From NCBI RefSeq assembly GCF_051201625.1, contig NZ_CP179203.1:806001-870000 (forward strand): a DNA stretch of 64,000 bases, read 5' to 3'. A model generated the notes under the pieces. It was not told the origin of the DNA. It was given only the letters and a program-made list of their open reading frames with translations, and did not search any database. Positions 52,807-62,481 of the stretch are shown here, piece by piece. The stretch is from Shimia sp051201625 (GTDB lineage Bacteria > Pseudomonadota > Alphaproteobacteria > Rhodobacterales > Rhodobacteraceae). Position numbers and translations under genes: made by a program. How positions within the stretch are numbered: position 1 is the stretch's first letter; the number at the start of each line of letters is the position of its first letter.

Positions 52807-55752
52807 ATGTTTGGGTATTGTTTAAGACTTTTAATATTAATTTTTTTAATATTTAATATACAAACGCTATCCGTTGCCGCAAATGATGTGCTCACAACTC
52901 AGAAACTCTTAACTGAACTTGGGTATAACCCTGGCCCAATTGATGGAAGTTATGGAGGCAAGACTAGGCTTGCACTAGAAGATTATTACACTGATCAAAG
53001 AAGGACATTTGACGGTAAGTTAGATCTTAATGAAGTTATAGATTTAATAGCTTCATTTGAGACGTTGATGTCATTAAAGTCTGAACTTAAAAAACCAGTA
53101 CATATGCAGCATGCAAGATATTCTAATTATATTGCCACCTCATTTCGAGACTTAAAAGTAAATAAAAATTTTACACTGATTGATAATTTTGCGTCTTTTA
53201 TTGAAACCCAAAATAAAAAAACCCGGGGAAGACTTCCTAATTCATTAGGCCCATTACATTATTTAAAAAATGAAGCTTCAAGTCTAGATGCTTGCACAAA
53301 TATTTTTGATAAAACATCCGTTCAAAATGCCAAACAACCTTCGTTAACGGGCACTTTAAAAATACATGATCTTGCGATAAATTGTGCAACAATTATTTCC
53401 CAAGTATTTCTAAATGACCCAAAAAAAGGCATAAATATTTACCGTAAAATTCTTCAAAACTGGCTTGAAAATGGTATCATACAAAATCCAAATGCGTTTT
53501 TGGGTAAAATCTCAAGAAAAAATACCCAAAATTGGGCTTATGCCATAAGTAGTTTTGTACCGAATATTCTTGCTCACTACGCTATTTATCATAGGTTGTA
53601 TGATTTAGATCACTTCACCCATCAAAATATTATTTTGATGGGTGAAGCATTTTTTGCCCAATGGGATTATTACCCATTTCTTACTAAGCAGGATCAATGG
53701 AGGTCGAAATTATGCAACCTAAAAAGCCAAACAAAAGTAATAAAAAGTACTAATGATCATTGTGGCTCATATACTTTTCGAATGGCGACTGGAGGAATTT
53801 ATTTTGGTTTGGAGTTTAATAGCCAAATCGCATTTGATACTGGTGTAAGAAATCTGGAAGTCATGTTAGCAACCTTCAATAAGGATGCGATTTACGTATC
53901 TCAAGCCGAACGAGGAATTTGCGCACTTGGTTATATGGGCCAATTTCCACCACATTTTGAACTAATTCATTATGCTTTTCAAAAGGCCTATGGAATTGAT
54001 TTTATAAATATTAAAAATATCAATGGTGTAACACCTGCAGAAGCTTATTTAAAGCTATGGAAAGTAGCGCATGATCCTCTGGATACATTAGTTAAATATT
54101 GGAATGGACATGATCAAATGAGCTGTTCAGAAAATGGTAAAAATCAATTAGAAATGGTTGAACAACTGACAAAATACCCAAGCAGTTATCGAGAATTCTG
54201 GAATGGATTTAATGATAAAAAATTTATTCTTTTATCACCCTTTTTGGCGCTACAAGAACTTCCAGAAGAATGGAAAGTTACCTTTCAATCGGACATAGAT
54301 AGAAGCTTTCCCTTCGAGTCTGAGATTCAAGATATAGATATGGTCGGAATAAATCCATTTTTAATGCAATTTTCGTTAGGAAGTTTTAATGCAGAGCAAA
54401 AAAGATTAATCGAAGAAAAGCGCACTGTAAAACAAGCAGAACGTTTGCGATTACAAAATAAGTTAAAGCAGTATGATGGCACTTACAAAGTTCATCTTGA
54501 GTTAAGACGAAGTGTTAATGATAATCAGGTCTACCAACCTTTAGGATCTATAATATTAAGATTTAATCGTGGGCAAGCAAAATTGGATCAAACCAGCATA
54601 TTATATCAAGCATTTGGTTTAAATGGAATAAATTTCTCACTTGATCAAAATGGCTATGTGGTTGCCAGTGGACAGATTTTAGCAGAGCGAAATTATGAGA
54701 AAAAATGTATTCATATTGCTGGTAATCTAAATTCAAATCAAAAATTGATTCCAATATTGGATAATAATTGCAGGATAAATGACCAACATTTAACCATGAA
54801 ATTTGAAAAAATTTCGCATGAACCAGACTTTGATGTGACAAATAAAGGTGAGATTGAAAATCTAAATGGCAATTATGATGTACGGTGGTTCATAAAAGGT
54901 CTTAATTCTGTTGCTAGGACACTTCATGCGAAAGATACACTAGCTCTATCCAATGGAATTGGTGTATTTTTAGGAAACGATACCAGCAAACAACCGTCAT
55001 CAGAACTCCGAAGGAAATTATTAGTCCAATACAATGCAAACAGTGAAATTATTATTCTTGGATTTTTAGATCTTATGGAAAAAAAGGATGTCAAAAAATG
55101 GTTTGCTTTTGGTGAATTTTCCTCTGTAAGAAAAACCACAATCAAGACAATTTGGGGTTTAGGTGATGAAATAGAATTAGAAATAGAAAAACAGAAAATC
55201 AAAGAAATTGCAAAAGTTGAAGATATCAAAATTGATTTATTTAATTATAATGATGACTTCATTTTTGATGAAAAAAATAAAATATATCAATTTAAGAGAC
55301 ATAGTGAAATAACCGGAATTAACGAAAGTGATTTGTCTCTCAGTGTGATTACAGAAGATGAGAAAAAATTTAGTGGTGATGTTGCATATAAAACGAATAG
55401 GAATATATTTGGAACTACTTGGATTGACTTGAAGATAAAGGATGCGAGTGATGCCTCACAAAATATTAAAATTGCTTTTCAAATAGAGAAGGAAAGTTTT
55501 CCAAACTTTTCAGAGGCATTCTCTATTTCCAAAAGTGAATGTGGTATTTTTGAGGATATGGCTGACGATAGCTTCATTATACCATTAAAAACGGGCAATC
55601 TAAGCGAAATAGATTTGTTTAATTGTTATACTGATACCTTACAAAAAAACCTCAATCAGGTTGACTTTGCAATTCTCAAAGATCGGATTAATACTGTTAT
55701 TAGCCTTTTACATAGCTTAGATCTTACCCAAAATTATTTTCAATCGCCGTAA
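52807..55752 (+). CDS. Large secreted protein with N-terminal peptidoglycan-binding motif and possible alginate-lyase-like region
   Basis: A 981-residue protein. A signal peptide (about 1-25) is followed by a peptidoglycan-binding motif (QKLLTELGYNPGPIDGSYGG, residues 32-51). From about residue 100 to 480 lies a helix-rich region with CGSYTFRMATGGIYFGLEF and AERGICALGYMGQFPPHFEL, which recalls alpha/alpha-toroid polysaccharide lyases of the alginate-lyase superfamily. The rest is beta-rich with no motif I know. The gene is extremely AT-rich (one 60-base line is about 28% GC), Lys/Asn/Ile-heavy and unlike all neighbours, a strong sign of transfer. Enzyme activity is not proven. Confidence 0.7.
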   Translation: MFGYCLRLLILIFLIFNIQTLSVAANDVLTTQKLLTELGYNPGPIDGSYGGKTRLALEDYYTDQRRTFDGKLDLNEVIDLIASFETLMSLKSELKKPVHMQHARYSNYIATSFRDLKVNKNFTLIDNFASFIETQNKKTRGRLPNSLGPLHYLKNEASSLDACTNIFDKTSVQNAKQPSLTGTLKIHDLAINCATIISQVFLNDPKKGINIYRKILQNWLENGIIQNPNAFLGKISRKNTQNWAYAISSFVPNILAHYAIYHRLYDLDHFTHQNIILMGEAFFAQWDYYPFLTKQDQWRSKLCNLKSQTKVIKSTNDHCGSYTFRMATGGIYFGLEFNSQIAFDTGVRNLEVMLATFNKDAIYVSQAERGICALGYMGQFPPHFELIHYAFQKAYGIDFINIKNINGVTPAEAYLKLWKVAHDPLDTLVKYWNGHDQMSCSENGKNQLEMVEQLTKYPSSYREFWNGFNDKKFILLSPFLALQELPEEWKVTFQSDIDRSFPFESEIQDIDMVGINPFLMQFSLGSFNAEQKRLIEEKRTVKQAERLRLQNKLKQYDGTYKVHLELRRSVNDNQVYQPLGSIILRFNRGQAKLDQTSILYQAFGLNGINFSLDQNGYVVASGQILAERNYEKKCIHIAGNLNSNQKLIPILDNNCRINDQHLTMKFEKISHEPDFDVTNKGEIENLNGNYDVRWFIKGLNSVARTLHAKDTLALSNGIGVFLGNDTSKQPSSELRRKLLVQYNANSEIIILGFLDLMEKKDVKKWFAFGEFSSVRKTTIKTIWGLGDEIELEIEKQKIKEIAKVEDIKIDLFNYNDDFIFDEKNKIYQFKRHSEITGINESDLSLSVITEDEKKFSGDVAYKTNRNIFGTTWIDLKIKDASDASQNIKIAFQIEKESFPNFSEAFSISKSECGIFEDMADDSFIIPLKTGNLSEIDLFNCYTDTLQKNLNQVDFAILKDRINTVISLLHSLDLTQNYFQSP

Positions 55753-56180
55753 CACCGCTGACTTCACTTTTGAGGGTGTCTTCATAGCAAGCTGACTTGA
55801 AGCCAACATTTTTGATGAGCAGCCATGCTCGAGCGGTATAATTGAAAAGTTAGGGCATGATTTGCCCGTGGTCCATTGTTAAGAGGGCCTCCGGCGCAGT
55901 TGTGCGGTAATCCGGGGCATACCTTACCCCATCAGAACTTCAACCTATCGTAACTTCACGAAAATCTCTTCCGGCGTAGGCCTCTTAATCGCCATCTCAA
56001 GTCCTCCAATTTCCTAATTACAGGGGCGGACCACTACCTTGGCGGAGGCTCAATATTTTTGAGCTTTCTAAAGATAACAGATATTGGGATAGGTATTGAC
56101 GGATAGTCCTTGGGCAGTTGAGCTTTCCACTTACCGTGCTGAGGTCCCATTGGTGTGCTAAATTCATTAAAGTTAAAAAA
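55753..56180. other. 428-base region with an IS3 remnant
   Basis: Apart from the OrfA remnant at 55880-55995 I see no gene. The stretch separates the AT-rich secreted protein from the rhamnose operon; the end near 56100-56180 should hold the terminator of rmlA, but no clear hairpin stands out. Confidence 0.5.
55880..55995 (-). pseudogene. IS3-family OrfA, N-terminal remnant
   Basis: Read leftward from ATG 55995, the frame gives MAIKRPTPEEIFVKLR, then a stop, VEVLMG, a stop, and GMPRITAQLRRR. This is the start of an IS3-family OrfA (normally KLRQVEVLMGQGM) with both Gln codons turned into TAA or TAG-type stops. Degenerate. Confidence 0.65.
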
Positions 56181-57053
56181 TCACTTCAGAAGTTGCTCCA
56201 GATACCGGCCGTATCTGTTTTTGCGAAATAGTTTTGCGCGCTCGGCTACTTGTTCACGGCTGATCCAACCGGCTTGATAGGCTATTTCCTCTAAGCAGCC
56301 TGTCTGCAGCCCTTGGCGTTCCTCCAGTGTGCGTACAAAATTTCCCGCATCTAGCAGTGAGGTATGGGTGCCGGTGTCAAGCCAGGCAAAGCCACGTCCT
56401 AAAGTCTCCACCTGTAGAATGCCTTCGTCCAGATACATTTGTAAAAGGTTTGTAATTTCCAATTCGCCACGGGGTGAGGATTTTACTTGCTTGGCGCGCT
56501 TTGGGGCAGAGCTATCTAGGAAGTAAAGCCCGGTCACTGCATAGTTGGACGGCGGAAACTCTGGTTTTTCGATGATTTCAGACGCTGTGCCATTTTCTTC
56601 AAAAGCGACCACGCCATAGGCTTCGGGATTTGCCACATGATAGCCAAATACGGTACCGCCTGAGGCCTTTGCATTAGCTGCAGACAACAAATCCGGCAGA
56701 CCGTGGCCGAAGAATATATTATCACCCAGAACTAGTGCTGAGGGCGCACCATTCAAGAAGTCTTCGGCCAAGATAAAGGCTTGGGCCAGACCATCGGGGC
56801 TAGGCTGCACCACGTAGGTGAATTCAACCCCCCAATGCCTACCATCGCCTAGAAGGCGTTGGAATTGCTCCTGATCTTGTGGTGTGGTTATCACGCAAAT
56901 TTCACGGATGCCCGCTAGCATCAGCACTGAAATTGGATAGTAGATCATTGGCTTGTCATAAAGTGGCAGCAGCTGCTTGGATACGGCCATAGTAATCGGG
57001 TACAGTCGGGTGCCAGAACCACCAGCCAATATAATGCCTTTTCTGTCGCTCAT
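56181..57053 (-). CDS. rmlA: Glucose-1-phosphate thymidylyltransferase
   Basis: A 290-residue enzyme that makes dTDP-glucose, first step of dTDP-L-rhamnose synthesis. KGIILAGGSGTRLYPITMAV, SKQLLPLYDKPMIYYPISVL, LVLGDNIFFGHG and EKPEFPPSNYAVTGLYF are all conserved. Last gene of the leftward rmlC-rmlB-rmlD-rmlA operon, overlapping rmlD by four bases. Confidence 0.96.
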   Translation of the reverse strand: MSDRKGIILAGGSGTRLYPITMAVSKQLLPLYDKPMIYYPISVLMLAGIREICVITTPQDQEQFQRLLGDGRHWGVEFTYVVQPSPDGLAQAFILAEDFLNGAPSALVLGDNIFFGHGLPDLLSAANAKASGGTVFGYHVANPEAYGVVAFEENGTASEIIEKPEFPPSNYAVTGLYFLDSSAPKRAKQVKSSPRGELEITNLLQMYLDEGILQVETLGRGFAWLDTGTHTSLLDAGNFVRTLEERQGLQTGCLEEIAYQAGWISREQVAERAKLFRKNRYGRYLEQLLK

Positions 57054-57898
57054 GGATATACCTCCAAATCTTTCAAAATATCACGCACATCGGCATGCCA
57101 GTCTGGACGGGAAATACCAAAAATATTCTTTAATGTAGTACAGTCGAGGCGGGAATTTAGTGGCCGGGTTGCTGGCGTCGGATAAAGCGACGATTGAATA
57201 TCCTCGACTTCGCAGGAGAGACCTGCCTCCGCAAAGATCATGCGGGCGAAATCCGCCCAGCTCGTATAGGGTGTTGACTGGAAATGATAGACGCCTGATT
57301 TGTTTGTCCGTGCAATCAGCGCGTCAACTATTGTCAGGCAAGCCACAGCAATGGCGCGTGCTGATGTTGGGGCACCGATCTGATCGCTAACAATTCTCAA
57401 TTTTTTACGTTCGTTTCCGAGGCGCAGCATGGTCTTTACAAAATTGTTCCCATGAGCCGAGACAACCCAAGAGGTGCGCAGGATAGCAAAGGCACCGGCT
57501 GCCTTTTGCACTGCGACCTCACCTGCCAGCTTTGAGCGGCCATAAGCATTTTGTGGCGCGACTGGGTCGGCTGGCGCCCAGGCGGCTTCGCCAGTACCCG
57601 CAAATACGTAATCAGTTGAAACATGTATGAATGGAATAGCCAATTCTGCACAAACTGCAGCCATTGCACCAGGAGCGGTCCCATTGATTAAAGTCGCTAG
57701 CTCTTCCTCATCCTCTGCTTTGTCAACCGCTGTGTAAGCGGCCGCATTGATGACCGCCGCTGGCGTAAGGGCGCGGATAAGCGTACTGCATGCGTCTGGG
57801 TTGGATAAATCGGCGACCTCACGGCCCACACAGGTAACGCCCTCCAGAACTGCCAACTCTTTGGCTAACTGTCCATTTTTACCAAAGACTAGGATCAT
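57050..57898 (-). CDS. rmlD: dTDP-4-dehydrorhamnose reductase
   Basis: A 282-residue NAD(P)H-dependent enzyme, last step of dTDP-L-rhamnose synthesis. ILVFGKNGQLAKEL is the cofactor motif, AAYTAVDKAEDEEELA and FIHVSTDYVFAG are family signatures, and YGRSKLAGE carries the catalytic Tyr-x3-Lys. ATG 57898 (MILVFG) is the real start; it shares four bases with the rmlB stop. Confidence 0.94.
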   Translation of the reverse strand: MILVFGKNGQLAKELAVLEGVTCVGREVADLSNPDACSTLIRALTPAAVINAAAYTAVDKAEDEEELATLINGTAPGAMAAVCAELAIPFIHVSTDYVFAGTGEAAWAPADPVAPQNAYGRSKLAGEVAVQKAAGAFAILRTSWVVSAHGNNFVKTMLRLGNERKKLRIVSDQIGAPTSARAIAVACLTIVDALIARTNKSGVYHFQSTPYTSWADFARMIFAEAGLSCEVEDIQSSLYPTPATRPLNSRLDCTTLKNIFGISRPDWHADVRDILKDLEVYP

Positions 57899-58947
57899 AC
57901 TTTGATACCCAACCGGTCGCCCACCCCCTGACGATTTTGTAGTGCGCGCCACCAAGCCTCGTTGTCGAGATACCACTGCACCGTGCGCGCCAAGCCTTCC
58001 TCCAATGTCACCGAAGGGCGCCAGCCAAGCTCATCGCGCAGGCGAGTTGGATCAATTGCATAGCGCGCGTCGTGACCAGGACGATCAGTGACGAAGGTGA
58101 TTTGATCGGCATAAGACTTGCCATCCTGACGCGGGCGCTTGTCGTCAAGAATACCACAAACGGTTCTGACTACCTCCAGATTGGTACGTTCATTCTCGCC
58201 GCCGATATTGTAAGACCGGCCCAGCTCACCTTTTTGTGCCACGAGCAAGAGCGCGTCGGCATGATCTTCAACGTAAAGCCAGTCGCGAATGTAAGAGCCA
58301 TCGCCGTAGATCGGCAGCGACTCCCCGGCGAGGGCCTTCAGGATCGCCAAGGGGATCAGTTTTTCTGGGAAGTGATACGGACCATAATTATTAGAGCAAT
58401 TCGTCATCACTACAGGTAGTCCGTAGGTTGCACTCCACGCGCGCACTAAATGGTCGCTTGCGGCTTTAGAGGCTGAATAGGGCGAACGTGGATCATAAGC
58501 CGTCGTTTCAGTGAACATTACGCTGGGGTCATTGGGTAAGGTACCATAGACTTCGTCTGTCGAGATATGGTGAAAGCGGAAGCTGTCTGGCTTGCCCGTA
58601 TCGATCCAGTTTTTCCGTGCCGCTTCCAGTAGATGATAGGTGCCGGTAATATTGGTCTCGATGAAATCACCAGGTCCGTCAATCGACCGGTCCACATGTG
58701 ATTCTGCGGCTAAATGCATGACAACATCTGGGTTATGTGTGGAAAAGATCCGGTCGAGAGCAGGACGATCACAAATATCAGCGCGCTCGAAGGTGTAAAG
58801 GTGGCTGCCTGAAACCTCAGCCACATTTTCTAAGCAAGCGGCATACGTAAGAGCGTCCAGGTTCACCACCTCATGGCCTACTCGCACCGCCTGCCGCACT
58901 ACAGCAGATCCAATAAACCCGGCACCGCCCGTCACAAGAAGTTTCAT
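57895..58947 (-). CDS. rmlB: dTDP-glucose 4,6-dehydratase
   Basis: A 350-residue extended SDR. VTGGAGFIGSAVVRQA, HLAAESHVDRSIDGP, HISTDEVYGTL and the catalytic YSASKAASDHLVRA are conserved, as is NCSNNYGPYHFPEKLIPLAI. Second step of rhamnose synthesis. Four-base overlaps with rmlC and rmlD couple translation. Confidence 0.96.
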   Translation of the reverse strand: MKLLVTGGAGFIGSAVVRQAVRVGHEVVNLDALTYAACLENVAEVSGSHLYTFERADICDRPALDRIFSTHNPDVVMHLAAESHVDRSIDGPGDFIETNITGTYHLLEAARKNWIDTGKPDSFRFHHISTDEVYGTLPNDPSVMFTETTAYDPRSPYSASKAASDHLVRAWSATYGLPVVMTNCSNNYGPYHFPEKLIPLAILKALAGESLPIYGDGSYIRDWLYVEDHADALLLVAQKGELGRSYNIGGENERTNLEVVRTVCGILDDKRPRQDGKSYADQITFVTDRPGHDARYAIDPTRLRDELGWRPSVTLEEGLARTVQWYLDNEAWWRALQNRQGVGDRLGIKV

Positions 58948-59510
58948 AAGAGTTGTCCCTCGAAGGTAAAGGGGCTGTCAAAATTTGCCAGCGTCTGTGC
59001 GCGATTGTCTTTTTCAGAGATCACAGGCGTGATACCATCCAAGGGCCAGTCAATGCCACAACTGTCCCACTTTACAGCGCCATCGCAATCCAAAGCGTAG
59101 TAGTCGCTACACTTATAGATGATCTCGCTGTCAGGTTCGAGCGTCATGAACCCGTGCAGGAAACCACTTGGAATCCAAAGTTGAACGCCATTGTCAAAGG
59201 ATAGAGTCTCACCATGCCACTGGCCATAGTTGGGCGACCCTTTTCGCACGTCAACGGCAACGTCAAAAATAACACCACGCCCGCATCGCACCAGTTTTCC
59301 TTGCGCATGAGGCGGTGCTTGAAAATGTAATCCACGAACAGTGCCAACATCGTGCGAGAGCGAATGATTGTCCTGTACAAACTCAGGTAAATCGAGCCCG
59401 ACGTCGTGTAGCGTCTTCCGGTTCCAGCTCTCGGAAAAGAAACCGCGATGATCGCCAAAACGCAGCGGTGTGATACGCATTAGATGCAGCAAAGGGGTCT
59501 GTTCAATCAT
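58944..59510 (-). CDS. rmlC: dTDP-4-dehydrorhamnose 3,5-epimerase
   Basis: A 188-residue cupin-fold epimerase, third step of rhamnose synthesis. FGDHRGFFSESWNRKTL, FVQDNHSLSHDVGTVRGLHF, VRCGRGVIFDVAVDVRKGSP and IPSGFLHGFMTLEPDSEIIY carry the active-site His and Tyr region. First gene of the operon, so its promoter lies in 59511-59980. Confidence 0.95.
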   Translation of the reverse strand: MIEQTPLLHLMRITPLRFGDHRGFFSESWNRKTLHDVGLDLPEFVQDNHSLSHDVGTVRGLHFQAPPHAQGKLVRCGRGVIFDVAVDVRKGSPNYGQWHGETLSFDNGVQLWIPSGFLHGFMTLEPDSEIIYKCSDYYALDCDGAVKWDSCGIDWPLDGITPVISEKDNRAQTLANFDSPFTFEGQLL

Positions 59511-59999
59511 GCTTTAGGTCCATCCATTTATTTGAATAGCCTCAAATTCTTCTCTCGATTCTGTTTGTACATCCTTATCGAAGGCTTGTCCTTCCAGCCT
59601 TTTCAAAAGCGCTGTTAAAATGCGTCACTTGACTCGGATCAAGTCCATACCCGGCGATCTGGTGAAAACTGATTTTTTTTCTTCGAACTTTCAACGAGCT
59701 TTTTCTACTTGCCCTACGTTATATCCGCAACGCATGCGAGCATAGTCAATTACGTCGAAGACTATTCTAATGAGACGACAGAATATTCTTCTTATCCAAT
59801 AAAGCTATTTAAATACTTATGGTACGAAATAACTCCGGCACCCATCAAAGGCGAAGTCACCTCCGATTGAAAAATACGCGAATAAACTAAAACAGCTGGT
59901 TCGGCGCTTCGCGGCGCGTTTTGAACAGCGTACCGAAAAATTTCGAGTTCATGGCTGAGGCAGAAACTGAAAATCCCATACTTGCGGAGAAAAATAGCA
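59511..59999. other. 489-base divergent region between rmlC and the asparagine-synthetase-like gene
   Basis: It should contain both promoters. No clear operator or hairpin is seen. A 28-codon frame from ATG 59951 (MAEAETENPILAEKN) overlaps the following gene in another frame and is probably chance. Confidence 0.5.
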
Positions 60000-61400
60000 A
60001 TGCCATGGCAATACAAAGTATCCAAATTTGGGGCTGATTTACGTGTTCAAACTGGACCTGGAATTGGGAAGTTTGAACTTCTGGGTGTGGACAATCAACC
60101 ACTCGGTTGGATAATAGGGTTTCCGATTGATCTTCGGTCTAGGAAACTAATCACTGGGCCATACAGACTTCCGCTCCGTGAGCCCGGTTGCATTGAAGAG
60201 TTTGCACGGCGCCTCACTGAACGATTGGGAGGGCGATTTCTTTGGGTTGCCAATACCGCAAACGTTCAAGGGATTTTTCCAGACATGACAGCGTCCATTC
60301 CATGCGTCTATGACGCTGTTGAGAAAGTTGCCGCCGGCTCACCAAAATCGCTTCTCACTGAGTCTGAATTTGCGGATCGGTTTGATGAGACTACATTTCG
60401 CAGAATGCGGATTGACGCTGAGGGATGGTTGCCAGGTGGAGGAACTGTGCACGACGGCGTGCGTCGACTTCTGCCAAACCATTGGCTTGACTTAACAAAC
60501 TGGCGACACAAACGTTTTCGCACTGCCCACCATATTTTTAAGCCAACTTCCGTTGAAAACGCAGCAAACACGGTGATTCAAACTGTCCAAGCTCAGATAG
60601 AAGCATTGGTTTCCGGTCCCAGAAAACCGGCTTTAGCTCTAACTGCGGGCCGAGATTCTCGTATGGTTTTGGCTGCTTCCCATCCCTTTCGAAGAGATGT
60701 CGATTATGTCACGCTAGCCTCTGAAAAAAACGATTGCGATACTCTGGTCCCACGCAGGATTACTGCCGAACAAAATCTGAGTCATATCGAACTTCCGTTT
60801 CGGCGGGCCACACCAGAGGCACGCAGTGCTTACATACGAGCTGGAGGTAACTGTGTTGCTGGGGCGAATTCTTGGTTTCATCCAAGTGTCGCACCACTAG
60901 CTGATACACATGTTTTTGTCGGGGGCACTGGCGGTGAACTCTCACGCGGCTTTTTTTGGAACAACCGAAATGACGGAAAAAACCTAACTGGTTCGACATT
61001 GCTTCGGCGTATGGGATTGCCAAGGCATGATGAAACTATTGAGGTGCTTGATGAGTGGATAGCAAATACGGGCACTTCCGAACCAAAAGATTTACTTGAT
61101 ATGGCTTATTTAGAATTCCGAGAAGGATGCTGGGCATCAGTTCAATTTCCCTGTGATATGACCCTGGTTCGAGTGCAGCCACTGCTCGCTGCCCCAGCGA
61201 TATTCGCGATGCTGGGGATAGATGCTGCAGTGAAGCGTTCGGCTTCTCTTACAGACAAAATAATTGCATCTGAGTGGCCGAGCCTCGCTTCGTATGGATT
61301 CAATACTTTGGGAACTTTTCGCGATACGGTGCATCAAATGTGTCGAGTTGCCGGCAACCCAGAAGTCATACTGCGCCGCTTACGGCGGCTAGCCAGCTGA
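60000..61400 (+). CDS. Asparagine-synthetase-like ATP-pyrophosphatase domain protein
   Basis: A 466-residue protein. ALALTAGRDSRMVLAA (residues 211-226) is a PP-loop variant (TAGRDSR for SGGxDS) as in asparagine-synthetase-like proteins of surface polysaccharide clusters. The N-terminal half would correspond to the glutaminase domain, but residue 2 is Pro, not the required Cys, so glutamine hydrolysis is unlikely. GGAGAA lies about ten bases before ATG 60000. Next to the rhamnose operon, a role in modifying a glycan or small amide is possible but inferred. Confidence 0.68.
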   Translation: MPWQYKVSKFGADLRVQTGPGIGKFELLGVDNQPLGWIIGFPIDLRSRKLITGPYRLPLREPGCIEEFARRLTERLGGRFLWVANTANVQGIFPDMTASIPCVYDAVEKVAAGSPKSLLTESEFADRFDETTFRRMRIDAEGWLPGGGTVHDGVRRLLPNHWLDLTNWRHKRFRTAHHIFKPTSVENAANTVIQTVQAQIEALVSGPRKPALALTAGRDSRMVLAASHPFRRDVDYVTLASEKNDCDTLVPRRITAEQNLSHIELPFRRATPEARSAYIRAGGNCVAGANSWFHPSVAPLADTHVFVGGTGGELSRGFFWNNRNDGKNLTGSTLLRRMGLPRHDETIEVLDEWIANTGTSEPKDLLDMAYLEFREGCWASVQFPCDMTLVRVQPLLAAPAIFAMLGIDAAVKRSASLTDKIIASEWPSLASYGFNTLGTFRDTVHQMCRVAGNPEVILRRLRRLAS

Positions 61401-62073
61401 CTGTTTTACAAAAGAGCCCAACGTACAATTGATTTGTTTTTAAAAGAATTTTCTCAGTGTACCGAGAAGTTCGCCAAAATAAATCGAAAACTAAACGGTG
61501 ATGACTACTGCATACAAATGTTTAGGCCTAGTTTGTCACTCATTGGCACCCTCCTTTGGACAGGTTTTGGCATTTGTTTTATCCAGCCGCATCTGATCCC
61601 TCTCTTCTGAGCTTAATCCGGTTGAGCCGATTGCCGCCAGTTTAGCCCCAACCTCCATCGACTTTTACTGGACGGTGTTTCTAGCGAGCATCTCTTTTTT
61701 AGCTACGTTTTTGCGCTTTAGGAAATCGGAAGTATGTGCACTTTTTCCACGTCTGCCTTCGGCTCGGTTATTTGCCTGAGGGCCCCAATTTCATACCTTA
61801 TCTGGTAAATCTATCAGACTTTGTCCCGTTAAAATTTAGTGCTTCATCTAGGTATATGTAGGGTAATAAGTGGGGATAAATGATAAGTGATATCAAAAAT
61901 TCTGTAGTAAATACAAAGTTAAAATACTTATTTAATATTTCCAAGTACACATTGTTCTATTGGTCGAACACTTCCTTGAAATATTGGTTGTTTGCCGTGA
62001 GCGCGCCGGTTTAAGCTTTAGTGAAGGCTAGTGCGCTCACAGCGTCATCGTGACCTGATCAATTTAATTCAAA
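61401..62073. other. 673-base region, largely empty
   Basis: Only one small frame with protein-like composition is seen (61536-61658, leftward, listed separately). The part from 61800 to 61990 is AT-rich with no recognisable element. Confidence 0.5.
61536..61658 (-). CDS. Possible 40-residue protein or gene remnant
   Basis: ATG 61658 reads MEVGAKLAAIGSTGLSSEER and ends KTCPKEGANE-TGA. The composition and the clean helix-turn pattern look protein-like, yet no Shine-Dalgarno precedes it and a stop lies four codons upstream. I do not recognise a family. It may be the 3' end of a degraded gene. Confidence 0.25.
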   Translation of the reverse strand: MEVGAKLAAIGSTGLSSEERDQMRLDKTNAKTCPKEGANE

Positions 62074-62481
62074 TCAAGCGGGCTCCCAAATCTCCCATTT
62101 TGCATTTCCCTCGGCATCAACGTCCCAAGTATACATGTGGGCTTTGCCATTCAACGAAGATAGAGATGGAGCCACTGTTTCAAAGATCACACAGCCGCGA
62201 AATTCTATTCCTCCGTCTTCGGTCATGTTTCCACATCCGTTGGCCCTAAAGGTCGCAACCCCGTCTGCTGTCATTACAATTCCCGAATTTGGGCATTCTC
62301 CTACCCACGAACCGTTAGAGATAACCTCTGATTGATATGTAGCTTCACACATGACGTCAGCACCAGCTAGTGTGCCGGAGCTTGTTGCCCGTACTTCCAT
62401 CCTTGGCATGCCACCACCGTTTGATGGCAATGCTTTGTTGATACATTTAGCAGTCATTGAACCGACGTGTTTACCAAGCAT
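62074..62481 (-). CDS. Hypothetical cysteine-containing protein
   Basis: Up to 135 residues; the start may be MLGKHVG at 62481 or MTAKCINKAL at 62457. The sequence is beta-rich with six Cys (for example in DVMCEATYQSEV, WVGECPNSGIVMTADG and GCGNMTEDGGIEFRGCVIFE) and a Trp-rich C terminus (YTWDVDAEGNAKWEIWEPA). No signal peptide is seen. I do not recognise the family; composition argues for a real protein, perhaps a small beta-barrel. Confidence 0.6.
   Translation of the reverse strand: MLGKHVGSMTAKCINKALPSNGGGMPRMEVRATSSGTLAGADVMCEATYQSEVISNGSWVGECPNSGIVMTADGVATFRANGCGNMTEDGGIEFRGCVIFETVAPSLSSLNGKAHMYTWDVDAEGNAKWEIWEPA

Noticed and set aside
59951..60037. 28-codon leader frame upstream of the asparagine-synthetase-like gene
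   Set aside because: It overlaps the start of the larger gene in another frame and has no distinct ribosome-binding site or hydrophobic or attenuator-like character.
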